DNA from: Aggregatimonas sangjinii | GTDB taxonomy: Bacteria > Bacteroidota > Bacteroidia > Flavobacteriales > Flavobacteriaceae | NCBI RefSeq assembly: GCF_005943945.1 | Contig: NZ_CP040710.1 | Span: 445,001-509,000, forward strand | Reading direction: 5' to 3' | Length of the DNA: 64,000 nt | Shown: positions 34,566 through 44,008 of the stretch, piece after piece | How the letters are laid out: each line of letters begins with the position of its first letter | How positions within the stretch are numbered: position 1 is the first letter of the stretch | Program-made: the position numbers and the translations under genes | Notes under the pieces: generated by a model | Database searches by the model: none | What the model saw: the letters and a program-made list of their open reading frames with translations, nothing else | Told to the model about the DNA's origin: nothing

Positions 34566-35245
34566 TGGCCAACGTACTTATAACCGGGTCGAGTAGGGGT
34601 ATCGGTTTTGAACTTGCCCGACTTTTTGCTGATAATGGACATCGGGTTTTGGCTCTATCGAGAAATAACGGCCCTATTGATGAACTTCAGCACGAAAACA
34701 TTACCAGCTTTCCCTTCGACTTGGTCGCGAAGGCCGATATCGCTCAACTAAATGATGTTTTAGTTGACGATTGGAGCACTGTAGATATCCTCATCAACAA
34801 TGCCGGGAAATTACTGAACAAACCATTCTTGGAGACCACGACCGAGGAATTTGAGGCGGTCTACAAAGTAAATGTATTGGGTTTGGCGGAGGTCACTAAA
34901 ACCGTATTGCCTAAAATGCCAAAAACAGGTCATGTGGTTACGATAAGCTCTATGGGTGGCGTGCAGGGCAGTATGAAGTTTCCGGGACTTTCGGCCTACA
35001 GTTCCAGCAAAGCAGCGGTAATAACGCTTACAGAATTATGGGCGGAGGAATTCAAAGAAACAGGTCCGTCGTTCAATGTATTGGCCCTAGGAGCGGTGCA
35101 GACCGAAATGCTGGAAGAGGCCTTTCCAGGTTACGAAGCCCCCATCAGCGCAGCTGAAATGGCGAACTATATCATGGATTTTGCCTTGACAGGAAATAAG
35201 ATGTACAATGGGAAATTACTACAGGTAAGTAGTAGTACGCCATGA
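34565..35245 (+). CDS. SDR-family NAD(P)-dependent oxidoreductase
   Basis: 226 residues. Rossmann-fold short-chain dehydrogenase: cofactor motif TGSSRGIGFELARLF, ILINNAGKLL, catalytic serine in TISSMGG and YSSSKAAV with the catalytic Tyr and Lys. Cofactor choice and substrate cannot be told from sequence by eye. Overlaps the M28 gene by one base and the following HAD pseudogene by four (ATGA), so the three formed one operon. Confidence 0.93.
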   Translation: MANVLITGSSRGIGFELARLFADNGHRVLALSRNNGPIDELQHENITSFPFDLVAKADIAQLNDVLVDDWSTVDILINNAGKLLNKPFLETTTEEFEAVYKVNVLGLAEVTKTVLPKMPKTGHVVTISSMGGVQGSMKFPGLSAYSSSKAAVITLTELWAEEFKETGPSFNVLALGAVQTEMLEEAFPGYEAPISAAEMANYIMDFALTGNKMYNGKLLQVSSSTP

Positions 35246-35887
35246 AAAATTACAAGGGCATCATTTTTGATTGCGATGGCATCTTGGTCGATAGTGAAGT
35301 TTTAAGTAATCAGGTCATAGTAGCTATGGCGAACGAATTGGGAGCGAATATGACCTTGCCTTTGCGCTTAAAAGTTTTGAAGGTGGATTCTTAACGGATT
35401 GTATGCACCAAATAGAAGTGCTATTGGGAAAATCACCGCGAAACAATTTTGAAAACGCATATCGCCAAAGATTCTTCTAAGTCTTTAAGCAAGGTCTCAA
35501 ACCGATAAAGGCAATCAAAAAGATGATGAAAGAATTACAAATTTCTTTTTGTACGGCATCTAGCGGTCCGCAGGAAAAAACAGATTGAACCTGCAAACCA
35601 CCGGGCTATCACATAATTTTCAGGAAAATATACTTAGCTACTACGATATCGGAAAATGGAAACTCGACCAGGCTATTTTTCTACATGCTGCACTCGTCAT
35701 GGGTTATGAAGTGGAAGACTGTTTGGTAATCGAAGATACGATTATTGGAGTAGAGGCAGCCAAAGCAGGCGGTTTCGATGTTTTGGGTTTTGCCAACAAT
35801 TATCATGAAGTATATTTTCATAACAAGAGTACCAGGGTATTCCATAGTATGGATGACTTGCTACATTTGGTTTCGTCAAGTACCTAA
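35242..35887 (+). pseudogene. Broken HAD-family (beta-phosphoglucomutase-like) hydrolase
   Basis: The start MKNYKGIIFDCDGILVDSE is the HAD nucleophile motif, and the end has WKLDQAIFLHAALVMGYE and CLVIEDTIIGVEAAKAGGFD, the late HAD motifs. Between them are three lesions: a frameshift near 35353 (after GANMTL), an in-frame TAA at 35478-35480, and a frameshift at an A6 run (35575-35580). The lesions split the protein so that no functional product is expected. The upstream overlap with the SDR gene is still intact, so decay is recent. Confidence 0.88.
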
Positions 35888-35910
35888 AGTTGTCCTACTT
35901 TTGTATTGAA

Positions 35911-36513
35911 ATGGATGATATTTTAAAGAAATACCTCCCTGAGCGTTCGGTTCAATCTTGCTTGGCATTGGTACAGCGAACGGGAGTGCATTTGAAAATC
36001 GTGAACGAGCGTGTCACCCGTCACGGCGACTATCGGAGATTGCCCGATGGGAGGCATCAGATAACGGTCAATGCAACACTGAACAAATACAGGTTCTTGA
36101 TAACTCTGGTACATGAGATAGCCCATCTCGTCGCCTTTGAAAAGTACGGTAAGCGAATTAAACCACACGGAAGCGAATGGAAGCACACGTTTCAAGACCT
36201 GATGTTGCCGTTTATACGACCGGAGATATTTCCCGGTAGACTATTGCCGCTTCTGGCAAGACATTTTAAAAATCCGAAAGCAAGTAGCAGTACGGATGCT
36301 CAATTATCCATAGCCTTAAAGGAATACGACGAGCGGCATAGCGATAAATCATATGTTTTTGAATTACCTTTGGGTAGCGTGTTTCGATTGTATAACGGCA
36401 AGTTGTACAAGAAGGGTAACAAGCGGGTAAAGCGTTACGAGTGTATTGAAATGAAGACGGGTAGGATGTTCCTCTTTCAGCCAAATGCAGAAGTGGAACC
36501 TGTAACGGAGTAA
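35911..36513 (+). CDS. SprT-like zinc protease
   Basis: 200 residues from MDDILKKYLPERSVQSC. The metalloprotease helix TLVHEIAHLVAFEKYG holds HExxH, and HGSEWKHTF gives a further His. SprT-like domains relate to SPRTN proteases that cut DNA-protein crosslinks, though bacterial members are mostly uncharacterised. No signal peptide; cytosolic. The C-terminal part (KKGNKRVKRYECIE) is basic and lacks the paired cysteines of a zinc ribbon. Confidence 0.9.
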   Translation: MDDILKKYLPERSVQSCLALVQRTGVHLKIVNERVTRHGDYRRLPDGRHQITVNATLNKYRFLITLVHEIAHLVAFEKYGKRIKPHGSEWKHTFQDLMLPFIRPEIFPGRLLPLLARHFKNPKASSSTDAQLSIALKEYDERHSDKSYVFELPLGSVFRLYNGKLYKKGNKRVKRYECIEMKTGRMFLFQPNAEVEPVTE

Positions 36514-36613
36514 GCGCCCAACTTTTAACTTGCTGAAATCACCACTCTATAAACGCTCGATGCTGTGAAATCGCAGCGGATGGTTACGCACTAGAATAAA
36601 CTAAAAACCAACT

Positions 36614-37693
36614 ATGAACAAAAATTATTATGCAGTTTTAATGGCCGGAGGTGTTGGATCCCGGTTTTGGCCGATCAGTACGTCGCATTATCCGAAACAA
36701 TTTCATGACATGTTGGGTACTGGCGACACCTTGATTCAACGAACGTTCATGCGATTGAACAAATTCGTGCCAACGGAAAACATCTTAATACTGACCAACG
36801 AACGCTACAATGATTTGGTCCTGAAGCAATTACCCTTGGTGAAACAAGAGCAGGTCGTTTTGGAACCTGCCATGCGAAATACGGCGCCTTGTATTTTATA
36901 CGCTGCCTTGAAAATCCAAAAAATGAACCCGGATGGCGTGATGATCGTTGCGCCCAGCGACCATTGGATTGAGGATGAGGACGCCTTTGCGAAAGATGTA
37001 ATTACCTGTTTCGATAAATGTGAGAAGCAAGCGGTACTATGCACCTTGGGAATAAAACCCTCTTTCCCAAATACCGGTTTTGGTTACATTGAATTCGAAA
37101 AAGAAAATTCGGAAGGACTCAAAAAAGTACACCAATTTCGAGAAAAGCCCAATTACGAAACGGCACAGCGTTTCTTGGCCCAAGGCAACTTCCTATGGAA
37201 CGCGGGTATTTTTATGTGGAGCGTAAAGACCATCGTGAACGCGTTCCAATCTTATCAGCCTGAGCAGTATTCGCTGTTCGAACAAGGCGTTTCCTGTTAC
37301 AATACCGACGAAGAAAGCGATTTCATAAAAGAGAATTATTCAAAAGCCGAGAACATATCCATAGATTATGCGATTTTGGAGAATTCGAAGTCCATTTTCG
37401 TGCTTCCGGCCACCTTTGATTGGAACGATTTGGGCACGTGGGGCTCTTTATACGACAAATTGGATAAGGATGAGAATAGCAATGCCATTGTCAATAGCAA
37501 GGTCGTAGCACAGGATGCTTCGGGGAACATGATTCGTTCCCCAAAAGGAAAAATCGTGGTGGTAGATGGCTTAAAAGATTATATTATCGTTGACAAGGAG
37601 GAGGTACTTTTGATCTATCCGAAATCAAAGGAGCAGGATATAAAGCAGGTGCTGAACAAGGTAAAGGATAGTTTTGGCGAACAATATTCGTAA
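36614..37693 (+). CDS. manC: Mannose-1-phosphate guanylyltransferase
   Basis: 359 residues. Makes GDP-mannose for surface polysaccharide and glycolipid. Nucleotidyltransferase motif MAGGVGSRFWPISTSHYPKQF, then ILEPAMRNTAPC-type sequence, VAPSDHWIED, and FREKPNYETA with FLWNAGIFMW. Length fits the single-domain form without an isomerase domain. Gap of 100 bases from the SprT gene; DUF389 follows 2 bases after its stop. Confidence 0.95.
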   Translation: MNKNYYAVLMAGGVGSRFWPISTSHYPKQFHDMLGTGDTLIQRTFMRLNKFVPTENILILTNERYNDLVLKQLPLVKQEQVVLEPAMRNTAPCILYAALKIQKMNPDGVMIVAPSDHWIEDEDAFAKDVITCFDKCEKQAVLCTLGIKPSFPNTGFGYIEFEKENSEGLKKVHQFREKPNYETAQRFLAQGNFLWNAGIFMWSVKTIVNAFQSYQPEQYSLFEQGVSCYNTDEESDFIKENYSKAENISIDYAILENSKSIFVLPATFDWNDLGTWGSLYDKLDKDENSNAIVNSKVVAQDASGNMIRSPKGKIVVVDGLKDYIIVDKEEVLLIYPKSKEQDIKQVLNKVKDSFGEQYS

Positions 37694-37695
37694 TC

Positions 37696-39237
37696 ATGAG
37701 TGAGCAGCAGAAAAAGCAGGAGGAAACCGAAGCACAACATACGCAGGATACCACTCAAAATAGAGCTGAGGTAAAAAAGGACTTTAAGGGCCTTATCGAA
37801 AGTACCAAGATTTTTCTGCACGAACTGCTCGATGTACGCCCGAATACCGATCAGGAAGCGACCAAAAAAGCCATCATAGACGATATTCCTTTCAAAGGAC
37901 ATACTTCGTGGATTTTGATTTGCTCCATTTTTATCGCTTCGGTAGGTTTAAATGCCAATTCAACCGCTGTGGTCATAGGAGCCATGTTGATTTCGCCCTT
38001 GATGGGTCCGATTTTGGGTATCGGCATGTCATTGGCTATCAACGATATCGATACCCTACGACGTTCCTTGAAGAATTTTGCGGTAATGGTGGTTTTGAGC
38101 GTACTGACTGCCTATCTGTTCTTTTTACTCTTTCCATTAAAAGTAGAATCTTCGGAGCTTTTAATGCGAACGGCTTTCGACCTAAGGGATGTGCTCATTG
38201 CATTCTTTGGAGGCTTGGCCTTGGTCATTGCACGGGCCAAAAAAGGTACCATGGCTTCGGTCATTTATGGTGTGGCCATCGGTACGGCGCTCATGCCGCC
38301 GCTTTGTACTGTCGGTTTCGGGATTGCTTGGGGCAATTGGGACTATGCCCTTGGTGCTTTGTACCTGTTTACCATTAACAGTATTTTTATCGGCTTGGCG
38401 ACCTTCTTGGTCATCAAGTACCTTCGATTCCCGATGGTACGTTATGCCAATTCGGCACGCCGTAGGGCCATTGCGCGATTCGCCTCTCTGCTGGGAGTGC
38501 TGGTCATGATTCCGGCCGGGTTTACGTTTTGGGATGCCCTACAAGAATCTTTTTATAGAAGACAGGCACAGCAGTTCGTAAATGAGGAAATCGCTACCTA
38601 TCAGTTTGCCGAAGGCGGTCGTTTTGTGGAGAATTTGACCGATATCGAATATCAGCGAACTTCTATTTTTAAGACGATATCAAATACGCTTTTCGGCAAA
38701 GAGGAATCTAAAAAACCAGAAGCACCCTCTATTGAATTGGTCTTTATGGGAAATGAACGTATTCCTGAGAGCGTTATCGCCACTTGGAATGCCCAGAAAA
38801 ATGAAAACAAGGATTTCGACAGACTTAGGGAGACCAAACTGCAAATCATTCAAGGTGCGCAGAACGAGCGACTAGATCAATCGAAATATATTGAAGAACT
38901 GTACGAATCGCAGAAAGCGAATTTATTGGGCAAGGATGAACGAATAAGACTCCTGCAATCGGAAGTAGCTCGATTGAAAAAGTCAGTGGCTAGGGATATT
39001 CCCTTTGCCGATATCAGCAAAGAGGCGAAGGCCAATTACAATGATCTGATTTCATTGGAATACGATAATGCCGTTCGCACCGATTTTTCAAAAATCGATA
39101 CTATGGCGATTTTCGAAATCAAATGGAAAAAGGGTGTCGGTAAAAACCAGATTTTGAGAGACAATAAAAAAATTCACGACTGGCTCAAGGTAAGGTTGAA
39201 AGATGAGTCTATTTTGCTGCGGGAAATGGTACAATAG
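37696..39237 (+). CDS. DUF389 membrane protein with long C-terminal tail
   Basis: 513 residues. Residues about 65-280 hold the DUF389 domain with six or so membrane spans: ICSIFIASVGLNANSTAVVI-GAMLISPLMGPILG is its signature, and YGVAIGTALMPPLCTVGFGI another. The tail (about 290-513) is charged, with heptad-like helices (LLQSEVARLKKSV) probably cytosolic or periplasmic coiled coil. Function of DUF389 is unknown. Close spacing to manC suggests co-transcription. Confidence 0.88.
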   Translation: MSEQQKKQEETEAQHTQDTTQNRAEVKKDFKGLIESTKIFLHELLDVRPNTDQEATKKAIIDDIPFKGHTSWILICSIFIASVGLNANSTAVVIGAMLISPLMGPILGIGMSLAINDIDTLRRSLKNFAVMVVLSVLTAYLFFLLFPLKVESSELLMRTAFDLRDVLIAFFGGLALVIARAKKGTMASVIYGVAIGTALMPPLCTVGFGIAWGNWDYALGALYLFTINSIFIGLATFLVIKYLRFPMVRYANSARRRAIARFASLLGVLVMIPAGFTFWDALQESFYRRQAQQFVNEEIATYQFAEGGRFVENLTDIEYQRTSIFKTISNTLFGKEESKKPEAPSIELVFMGNERIPESVIATWNAQKNENKDFDRLRETKLQIIQGAQNERLDQSKYIEELYESQKANLLGKDERIRLLQSEVARLKKSVARDIPFADISKEAKANYNDLISLEYDNAVRTDFSKIDTMAIFEIKWKKGVGKNQILRDNKKIHDWLKVRLKDESILLREMVQ

Positions 39238-39254
39238 CAAATGCGCATTACGCA

Positions 39255-40022
39255 TTAATTCCGTTCTTCAATGTACATCTGGCGCACCTTCTTGAACAGC
39301 TCCGAAGAGTATACAAAATTTGTTACGGCTTCATTCTCGGTTTTGAAAATCTCATTTTTGGTGCCTTCCCACTCTTTTAAACCATCTTTAAGAAAGATAA
39401 TCTTTTCCCCGATTTGCATTACCGAATTCATGTCGTGGGTGTTGATGACCGTGGTAATGTTGTACTCCTCGGTAATTTCCTTGATGAGATTGTCGATAAG
39501 GATAGCGGTTTTGGGATCTAACCCCGAATTGGGCTCATCACAAAAGAGATACTTCGGATTCATTACGATGGCTCTGGCGATCGCAACTCTTTTTTGCATC
39601 CCTCCCGAAATTTCCGAGGGGTACTTATGATGCGCGTCGATGAGGTTTACCCGCTTCAATACGGCATCGACCCTTTCTTTCATTTCAGACTTAGACTGCT
39701 TGGTAAACATTTCCAACGGAAACCGAACATTTCCCTCAACGGTCATACTGTCGAATAATGCACTACCCTGAAACACCATCCCCATCTCCTGTCGAAGGTC
39801 GCGTTGTTCATCCCCGGAAAGGGAAGAATACTTCTTTCCATCGTATTCGATATCCCCTTCTTCCGGACTGAAAAGCCCCAAGAGACATTTGAGAAAAACC
39901 GTTTTTCCCGATCCACTTTGCCCGATGATCAAATTGGTTTTGCCTTTCTCTAAAACAGTGGTAATCCCCTTGAGTACGTGGGCATCGCCAAAAGATTTAT
40001 GAATGTCGTTGATCGCTATCAT
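39255..40022 (-). CDS. ABC transporter ATPase (MlaF type)
   Basis: 255 residues. Walker A GQSGSGKTVFLKCLLGLF, signature ISGGMQKRVAIARAI and Walker B YLFCDEPNSGLD. The signature and neighbours identify the MlaF/Ttg2A-like group that powers lipid transport between membranes. It shares one base with the permease gene upstream. The other parts (MlaD-like) are not next to it. The 17-base gap to the DUF389 gene holds two CGCATTA copies. Confidence 0.92.
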   Translation of the reverse strand: MIAINDIHKSFGDAHVLKGITTVLEKGKTNLIIGQSGSGKTVFLKCLLGLFSPEEGDIEYDGKKYSSLSGDEQRDLRQEMGMVFQGSALFDSMTVEGNVRFPLEMFTKQSKSEMKERVDAVLKRVNLIDAHHKYPSEISGGMQKRVAIARAIVMNPKYLFCDEPNSGLDPKTAILIDNLIKEITEEYNITTVINTHDMNSVMQIGEKIIFLKDGLKEWEGTKNEIFKTENEAVTNFVYSSELFKKVRQMYIEERN

Positions 40023-40759
40023 TAGCCTAGTAACATTTGGGTTAATACATAGTTCAGGATAATGATGACCACACTAGTCCATACAAAAGAAGTGGTACTC
40101 GCTTTTCCTACCTCGAGGGCGCCGCCCTTCATATAGTATCCATGAAAGGAGGGTACAGTGGCGATGACAAGAGCAAAAAGCAAGGTTTTGATGAAGGCAT
40201 AGGCGATATGAAAAGGAATGAATTCCGACTGTAGTCCGCTTACAAAATCGGCGCTGGTGAGAAAACCCCCGAATACCCCTGCGATCCATCCCCCGAAAAT
40301 ACCGACATACATTGAAATGGCTATGGCGAACGGATAAAAGAGCATGGCTACGATTTTCGGAAACACAAGATAATTCAACGAGTTGACTCCCATTACCTCA
40401 AGGGCATCTATCTGCTCGGTGACCCGCATAGTACCTATACTCGACGTTATGTAAGACCCTACCTTACCTGCCATGATTATGGAGACGAAGGTCGGCGCAA
40501 ACTCGAGTATGACCGATTGTCGTGTAGCGAAACCAATCAGGTTTCTGGGTATGATCGGGTTGGTAAGGTTCAGAGCCGTTTGGATGGCCACAACCGCTCC
40601 GATAAAGAAGGAGATGAAAATTATGATACCCAACGAACCGTAGATCAGTTCATCTATTTCCTTAAGGATAAGGGTCTTCATGATTCGCCACTTGGTCGGT
40701 TTCTTGAAAACCTCACGTATCATTATAAAGTAACTGCCAATCTGGGCTAGGTGGTTCAT
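40022..40759 (-). CDS. ABC transporter permease (MlaE type)
   Basis: 245 residues from MNHLAQIGSYFIMIREVFKK. MlaE/DUF140 permease: spans include SLGIIIFISFFIGAVVAIQT, LEFAPTFVSIIMAGKVGSYI, GTMRVTEQIDALEVMGVN and the final VVIIILNYVLTQML. It forms the membrane part of a phospholipid transporter with the ATPase whose gene overlaps its end. A longer reading to 40810 is rejected; it begins in the divergent promoter region. Confidence 0.92.
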   Translation of the reverse strand: MNHLAQIGSYFIMIREVFKKPTKWRIMKTLILKEIDELIYGSLGIIIFISFFIGAVVAIQTALNLTNPIIPRNLIGFATRQSVILEFAPTFVSIIMAGKVGSYITSSIGTMRVTEQIDALEVMGVNSLNYLVFPKIVAMLFYPFAIAISMYVGIFGGWIAGVFGGFLTSADFVSGLQSEFIPFHIAYAFIKTLLFALVIATVPSFHGYYMKGGALEVGKASTTSFVWTSVVIIILNYVLTQMLLG

Positions 40760-40841
40760 GAACGATGAATGGGAATTATAGCGTAAAAATAACAATAAAG
40801 GATAACTCAAGAGCCCTTCGCTGTCATTTAACCTACATTTA

Positions 40842-40879
40842 AAATCATAAAGGTTGGAATTTATTTACTTTTATGATTT
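40842..40879. promoter_or_regulatory. 10-bp inverted repeat between mlaE-like gene and pafA
   Basis: AAATCATAAA (40842-40851) and TTTATGATTT (40870-40879) are perfect inverted repeats separated by 18 bases, directly in front of pafA (ATG 40893) and within the divergent promoter region. Size and place fit a dimeric regulator site, or a stem in the pafA leader. No U-tract follows. Confidence 0.5.
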
Positions 40880-40892
40880 CAAAAACGAAAGA

Positions 40893-42566
40893 ATGGTGAA
40901 GAAAATAATGTTCCCCGTGGTATCCCTTCTGATGCTGTTGTGCTGCCACTTTGATGTGAACGGGCAAAGAAGATCTAAAGCCGATACGGATACACAGCTG
41001 AAAACAACTCCTAAGCTGGTAGTTGGTATCGTTGTCGATCAAATGCGTTATGATTACCTGACCCGTTTTTGGGATGATTATGGCGATGGGGGATTCAGGC
41101 GGTTGGTAAATGAAGGGTTCAATTGCAAGAACAACCATTTTAATTATGCACCCACCAGTACGGGTCCCGGGCATGCATCGGTGTATACGGGTACGACGCC
41201 GGCCACACATGGTATAATCGGCAATAATTGGTACGACAAGGTGTTGGATAGTACAGTATACTGTGCATCGGACGCTAAATACAATTCGGTAGGTACCGCC
41301 TCCGAAGCGGGTAAAATGTCGCCCCATAGAATGAACGTCGGCACCATTACCGACGAGTTGCGATTGCATACCCAAATGAGAGGCAAGACCATCGCTATAG
41401 CCTTGAAAGACAGAGGAGCGGTGCTGCCGGGAGGTCATACGGCCAATGCCGCCTATTGGTTTCATGGCGAAAATGAGGGTAAATGGGTAACGAGTACTTT
41501 TTATATGCAGCAATTGCCCAAGTGGGTTTCGAATTTCAACGATGGTAGTGCGGCACAATCCTATAAAAAGCCGTGGACCGCTTTTAAGAATATGGCAACG
41601 TATACGGAAAGTGGGCCGGACAATACGATTTACGAGGGGCTTTTTGAAACTGAAACGACTCCGACGTTTCCACATAGTACTCCTAATTTACTGAGCAAAA
41701 CAGAGGATTTCGAAATTATCAAATACACGCCCTATGGCAATAGCCTAACGACCGATTTCGCCTTGGCCGCCTTGGAAGGCGAGGGATTGGGCGCAGATGA
41801 AACCACCGATTTTCTGGCGGTAAGCTTCTCCAGCACTGACTATGTAGGCCACAAGTACGGGGTAAACTCCAAGGAAATTCAAGATACCTATTTACGTTTG
41901 GATGCCGATTTGGAAAGACTCCTCAAGGCCTTGGATAAAAAAGTAGGCGAGGGGGAGTATACCCTTTTCCTGACCGCGGATCACGGGGCGGTCGACGTAC
42001 CGGCTTATTTGAACGCACAGCGAATTCCAGGGGGTTATATGAATTGGGAGGTCATGAATACGGCTTTTGATGAATTTTTGCGATATACGTACGGCACCAC
42101 TGATATCGTCAGGAATTTCTCGAACTACCAATATTTTCTAGATCATAAAATCATCAAGAACCTGGATTTGAATTTGGCCGATGTACAGGAAAAAATCGCC
42201 AACGAGCTATTAAAATACAAGGGTATAGACCGGGTGTATACCGGAAACCAAATGCTGCAGAACAGCTATGACCGAGGTATCCCCTATATTTTGCAGAATG
42301 GTTATAATCAAAAGCGTTCAGGCGATATTTTGGTCGTATTACAACCCGGAACCGTTTCGTACGGCATAACGGGCTCAACGCATGGGTCGCCCCAAATCTA
42401 TGACACCCACGTACCTTTGTTATTCTTTGGCAAGGGCATTCTCAAGGGCAGTACCACGAACCGCACTGAAATACCCGATATTGCCCCGACAATATCGAGT
42501 TTATTAGGTGTCGCTTTCCCAAGTGGGGCCACCGGGAGTCCTGTAGGGGAAGCGCTGCGATACTAG
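40893..42566 (+). CDS. pafA: Alkaline phosphatase PafA-like
   Basis: 557 residues from MVKKIMFPVVSLLMLLCCHF, a signal peptide. Alkaline phosphatase superfamily: PKLVVGIVVDQMRYDYLTRF supplies the first metal aspartate, APTSTGPGHASVYTGTTPATHG the threonine nucleophile of the PafA type, LAVSFSSTDYVGHKYG and TADHGAVDVP further metal ligands, and STHGSPQIYDTHVPLLFFG the last His. PafA is a calcium-activated periplasmic phosphatase with broad monoester range and is constitutive in some Bacteroidota. Eight bases before murI. Confidence 0.93.
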   Translation: MVKKIMFPVVSLLMLLCCHFDVNGQRRSKADTDTQLKTTPKLVVGIVVDQMRYDYLTRFWDDYGDGGFRRLVNEGFNCKNNHFNYAPTSTGPGHASVYTGTTPATHGIIGNNWYDKVLDSTVYCASDAKYNSVGTASEAGKMSPHRMNVGTITDELRLHTQMRGKTIAIALKDRGAVLPGGHTANAAYWFHGENEGKWVTSTFYMQQLPKWVSNFNDGSAAQSYKKPWTAFKNMATYTESGPDNTIYEGLFETETTPTFPHSTPNLLSKTEDFEIIKYTPYGNSLTTDFALAALEGEGLGADETTDFLAVSFSSTDYVGHKYGVNSKEIQDTYLRLDADLERLLKALDKKVGEGEYTLFLTADHGAVDVPAYLNAQRIPGGYMNWEVMNTAFDEFLRYTYGTTDIVRNFSNYQYFLDHKIIKNLDLNLADVQEKIANELLKYKGIDRVYTGNQMLQNSYDRGIPYILQNGYNQKRSGDILVVLQPGTVSYGITGSTHGSPQIYDTHVPLLFFGKGILKGSTTNRTEIPDIAPTISSLLGVAFPSGATGSPVGEALRY

Positions 42567-42573
42567 AAGTCTT

Positions 42574-43356
42574 ATGAAGGAACCCATCGGCATTTTCGAT
42601 TCTGGAGTAGGGGGCACTTCCATATGGAAGGAAATAAGAACCTTGTTACCTTTTGAGCGTACTATCTATCTCGCCGACAGCAAAAATGCCCCATATGGTG
42701 CAAAGTCGAAGCAGCAAATTTTAGAATTAAGTGTCAAGAATACGGAGCTGTTGCTCGAAAAAGGGTGCAAGTTGATCGTGGTGGCTTGCAACACAGCGAC
42801 AACCAATGCGATAGATTATTTACGCGCACATTACGAGGTGCCTTTCATCGGAATTGAACCGGCCATAAAACCTGCAGCTTTGCTATCAAAGTCAAAAACG
42901 GTGGGTGTTTTGGCCACAAAAGGAACTTTGTCAAGTAGCTTGTTTCATAGTACTTCCGAAATACATGCGCACGGCATCACAATAGTAGAACAAGAAGGCA
43001 AGGGCTTGGTACCGCTTATCGAAGCGGGAAAGGCCGGGTCTGAGGAGACCAAAGCCCTTTTGAGGTCGTATCTCGAACCCATGTTAGCCTCTGGTATCGA
43101 CCATTTGGTTTTGGGGTGTACCCATTATCCTTATCTGATTCCTATATTAAAGGAGTTGTTGCCGGAACGGGTACAAGTAATTGATTCCGGAGAGGCCGTA
43201 GCCCGGCAGACAAAGGCCGTCCTTCTAAAAAATACTTTAGAGAATACCTCCCAAACAAAAGAGCGTTCCGAATTCTATACCAATGCTGACCTTACTATTT
43301 TAAGCTCTTTTCTCGAAAATAGTACCGATATTCATTGTTCTTATTTGGATTTTTGA
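42574..43356 (+). CDS. murI: Glutamate racemase
   Basis: 260 residues. Converts L- to D-glutamate for peptidoglycan. IGIFDSGVGGTSIWKEI at the N-terminus, first catalytic cysteine in VVACNTATTNAIDYLR, second in LVLGCTHYPYLIP. Full length. Co-directional and close to pafA. Convergent to folA, with a 145-base gap that shows no clear terminator. Confidence 0.96.
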   Translation: MKEPIGIFDSGVGGTSIWKEIRTLLPFERTIYLADSKNAPYGAKSKQQILELSVKNTELLLEKGCKLIVVACNTATTNAIDYLRAHYEVPFIGIEPAIKPAALLSKSKTVGVLATKGTLSSSLFHSTSEIHAHGITIVEQEGKGLVPLIEAGKAGSEETKALLRSYLEPMLASGIDHLVLGCTHYPYLIPILKELLPERVQVIDSGEAVARQTKAVLLKNTLENTSQTKERSEFYTNADLTILSSFLENSTDIHCSYLDF

Positions 43357-43501
43357 ATAGTGCCGTTGGTATTTGGGTCAAAATATTGTTGTTCGGTAAT
43401 CACAATTAAATCCTATCCTTTGCAATGACTGGTAGCTAAAAAGTTTTTGATAATCAATATGCAAAGAAGTTGTCCAATCGTTCGTGGCTACGAAATCAGC
43501 A

Positions 43502-44008
43502 TCATTTTTCCGACTTCCGGACAAAGGTCAAATAGGTAAAACCAAATTTGTGACGTTCATCGATGGCGTGATATTCCCCTTCCGACAACATCCAAATTTC
43601 GGTATCGATTTCCGGAAAAAAGGTGTCGGCATTTTCGAAAGAAGCATGAACACGGGTCAACTCGATGGCATCCGCATGTGGTTCCCCTTGTTTATAAATT
43701 TCGCCTCCTCCAATGATAAAGGCAAGGTCGTCTTCCTGTACCAGTTTGAGTGCTGCTTCCAGTGAATGTACAATAAGACAATCTTCGTGATCTACCCTGT
43801 AATTTTTATCCCTTGTAATAATAATATGTATTCGATTGGGTAACGGTTTCGGAAAGCTCTCGAACGTCTTTCGACCCATGATGATCTTGTGCCCGGTCGT
43901 CAACTTTTTAAATCGTTTAAAATCATCGGGAAGATGCCAAAGTAGGTTATTATCTTTGCCAAGCGCATTATTCTCTGCCGCAGCGGCAATCATGGTGATT
44001 TTGGTCAT
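43502..44008 (-). CDS. folA: Dihydrofolate reductase
   Basis: 168 residues. Reduces dihydrofolate to tetrahydrofolate with NADPH; needed because ThyA (also in this window) produces dihydrofolate. MTKITMIAAAAENNALGKDN-NLLWHLPDDF is the usual start, GRKTFESFPKPLPNR the NADP region, and FIIGGGEIYKQ the second glycine motif. The start overlaps the stop of the 2TM gene by four bases. Confidence 0.96.
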   Translation of the reverse strand: MTKITMIAAAAENNALGKDNNLLWHLPDDFKRFKKLTTGHKIIMGRKTFESFPKPLPNRIHIIITRDKNYRVDHEDCLIVHSLEAALKLVQEDDLAFIIGGGEIYKQGEPHADAIELTRVHASFENADTFFPEIDTEIWMLSEGEYHAIDERHKFGFTYLTFVRKSEK

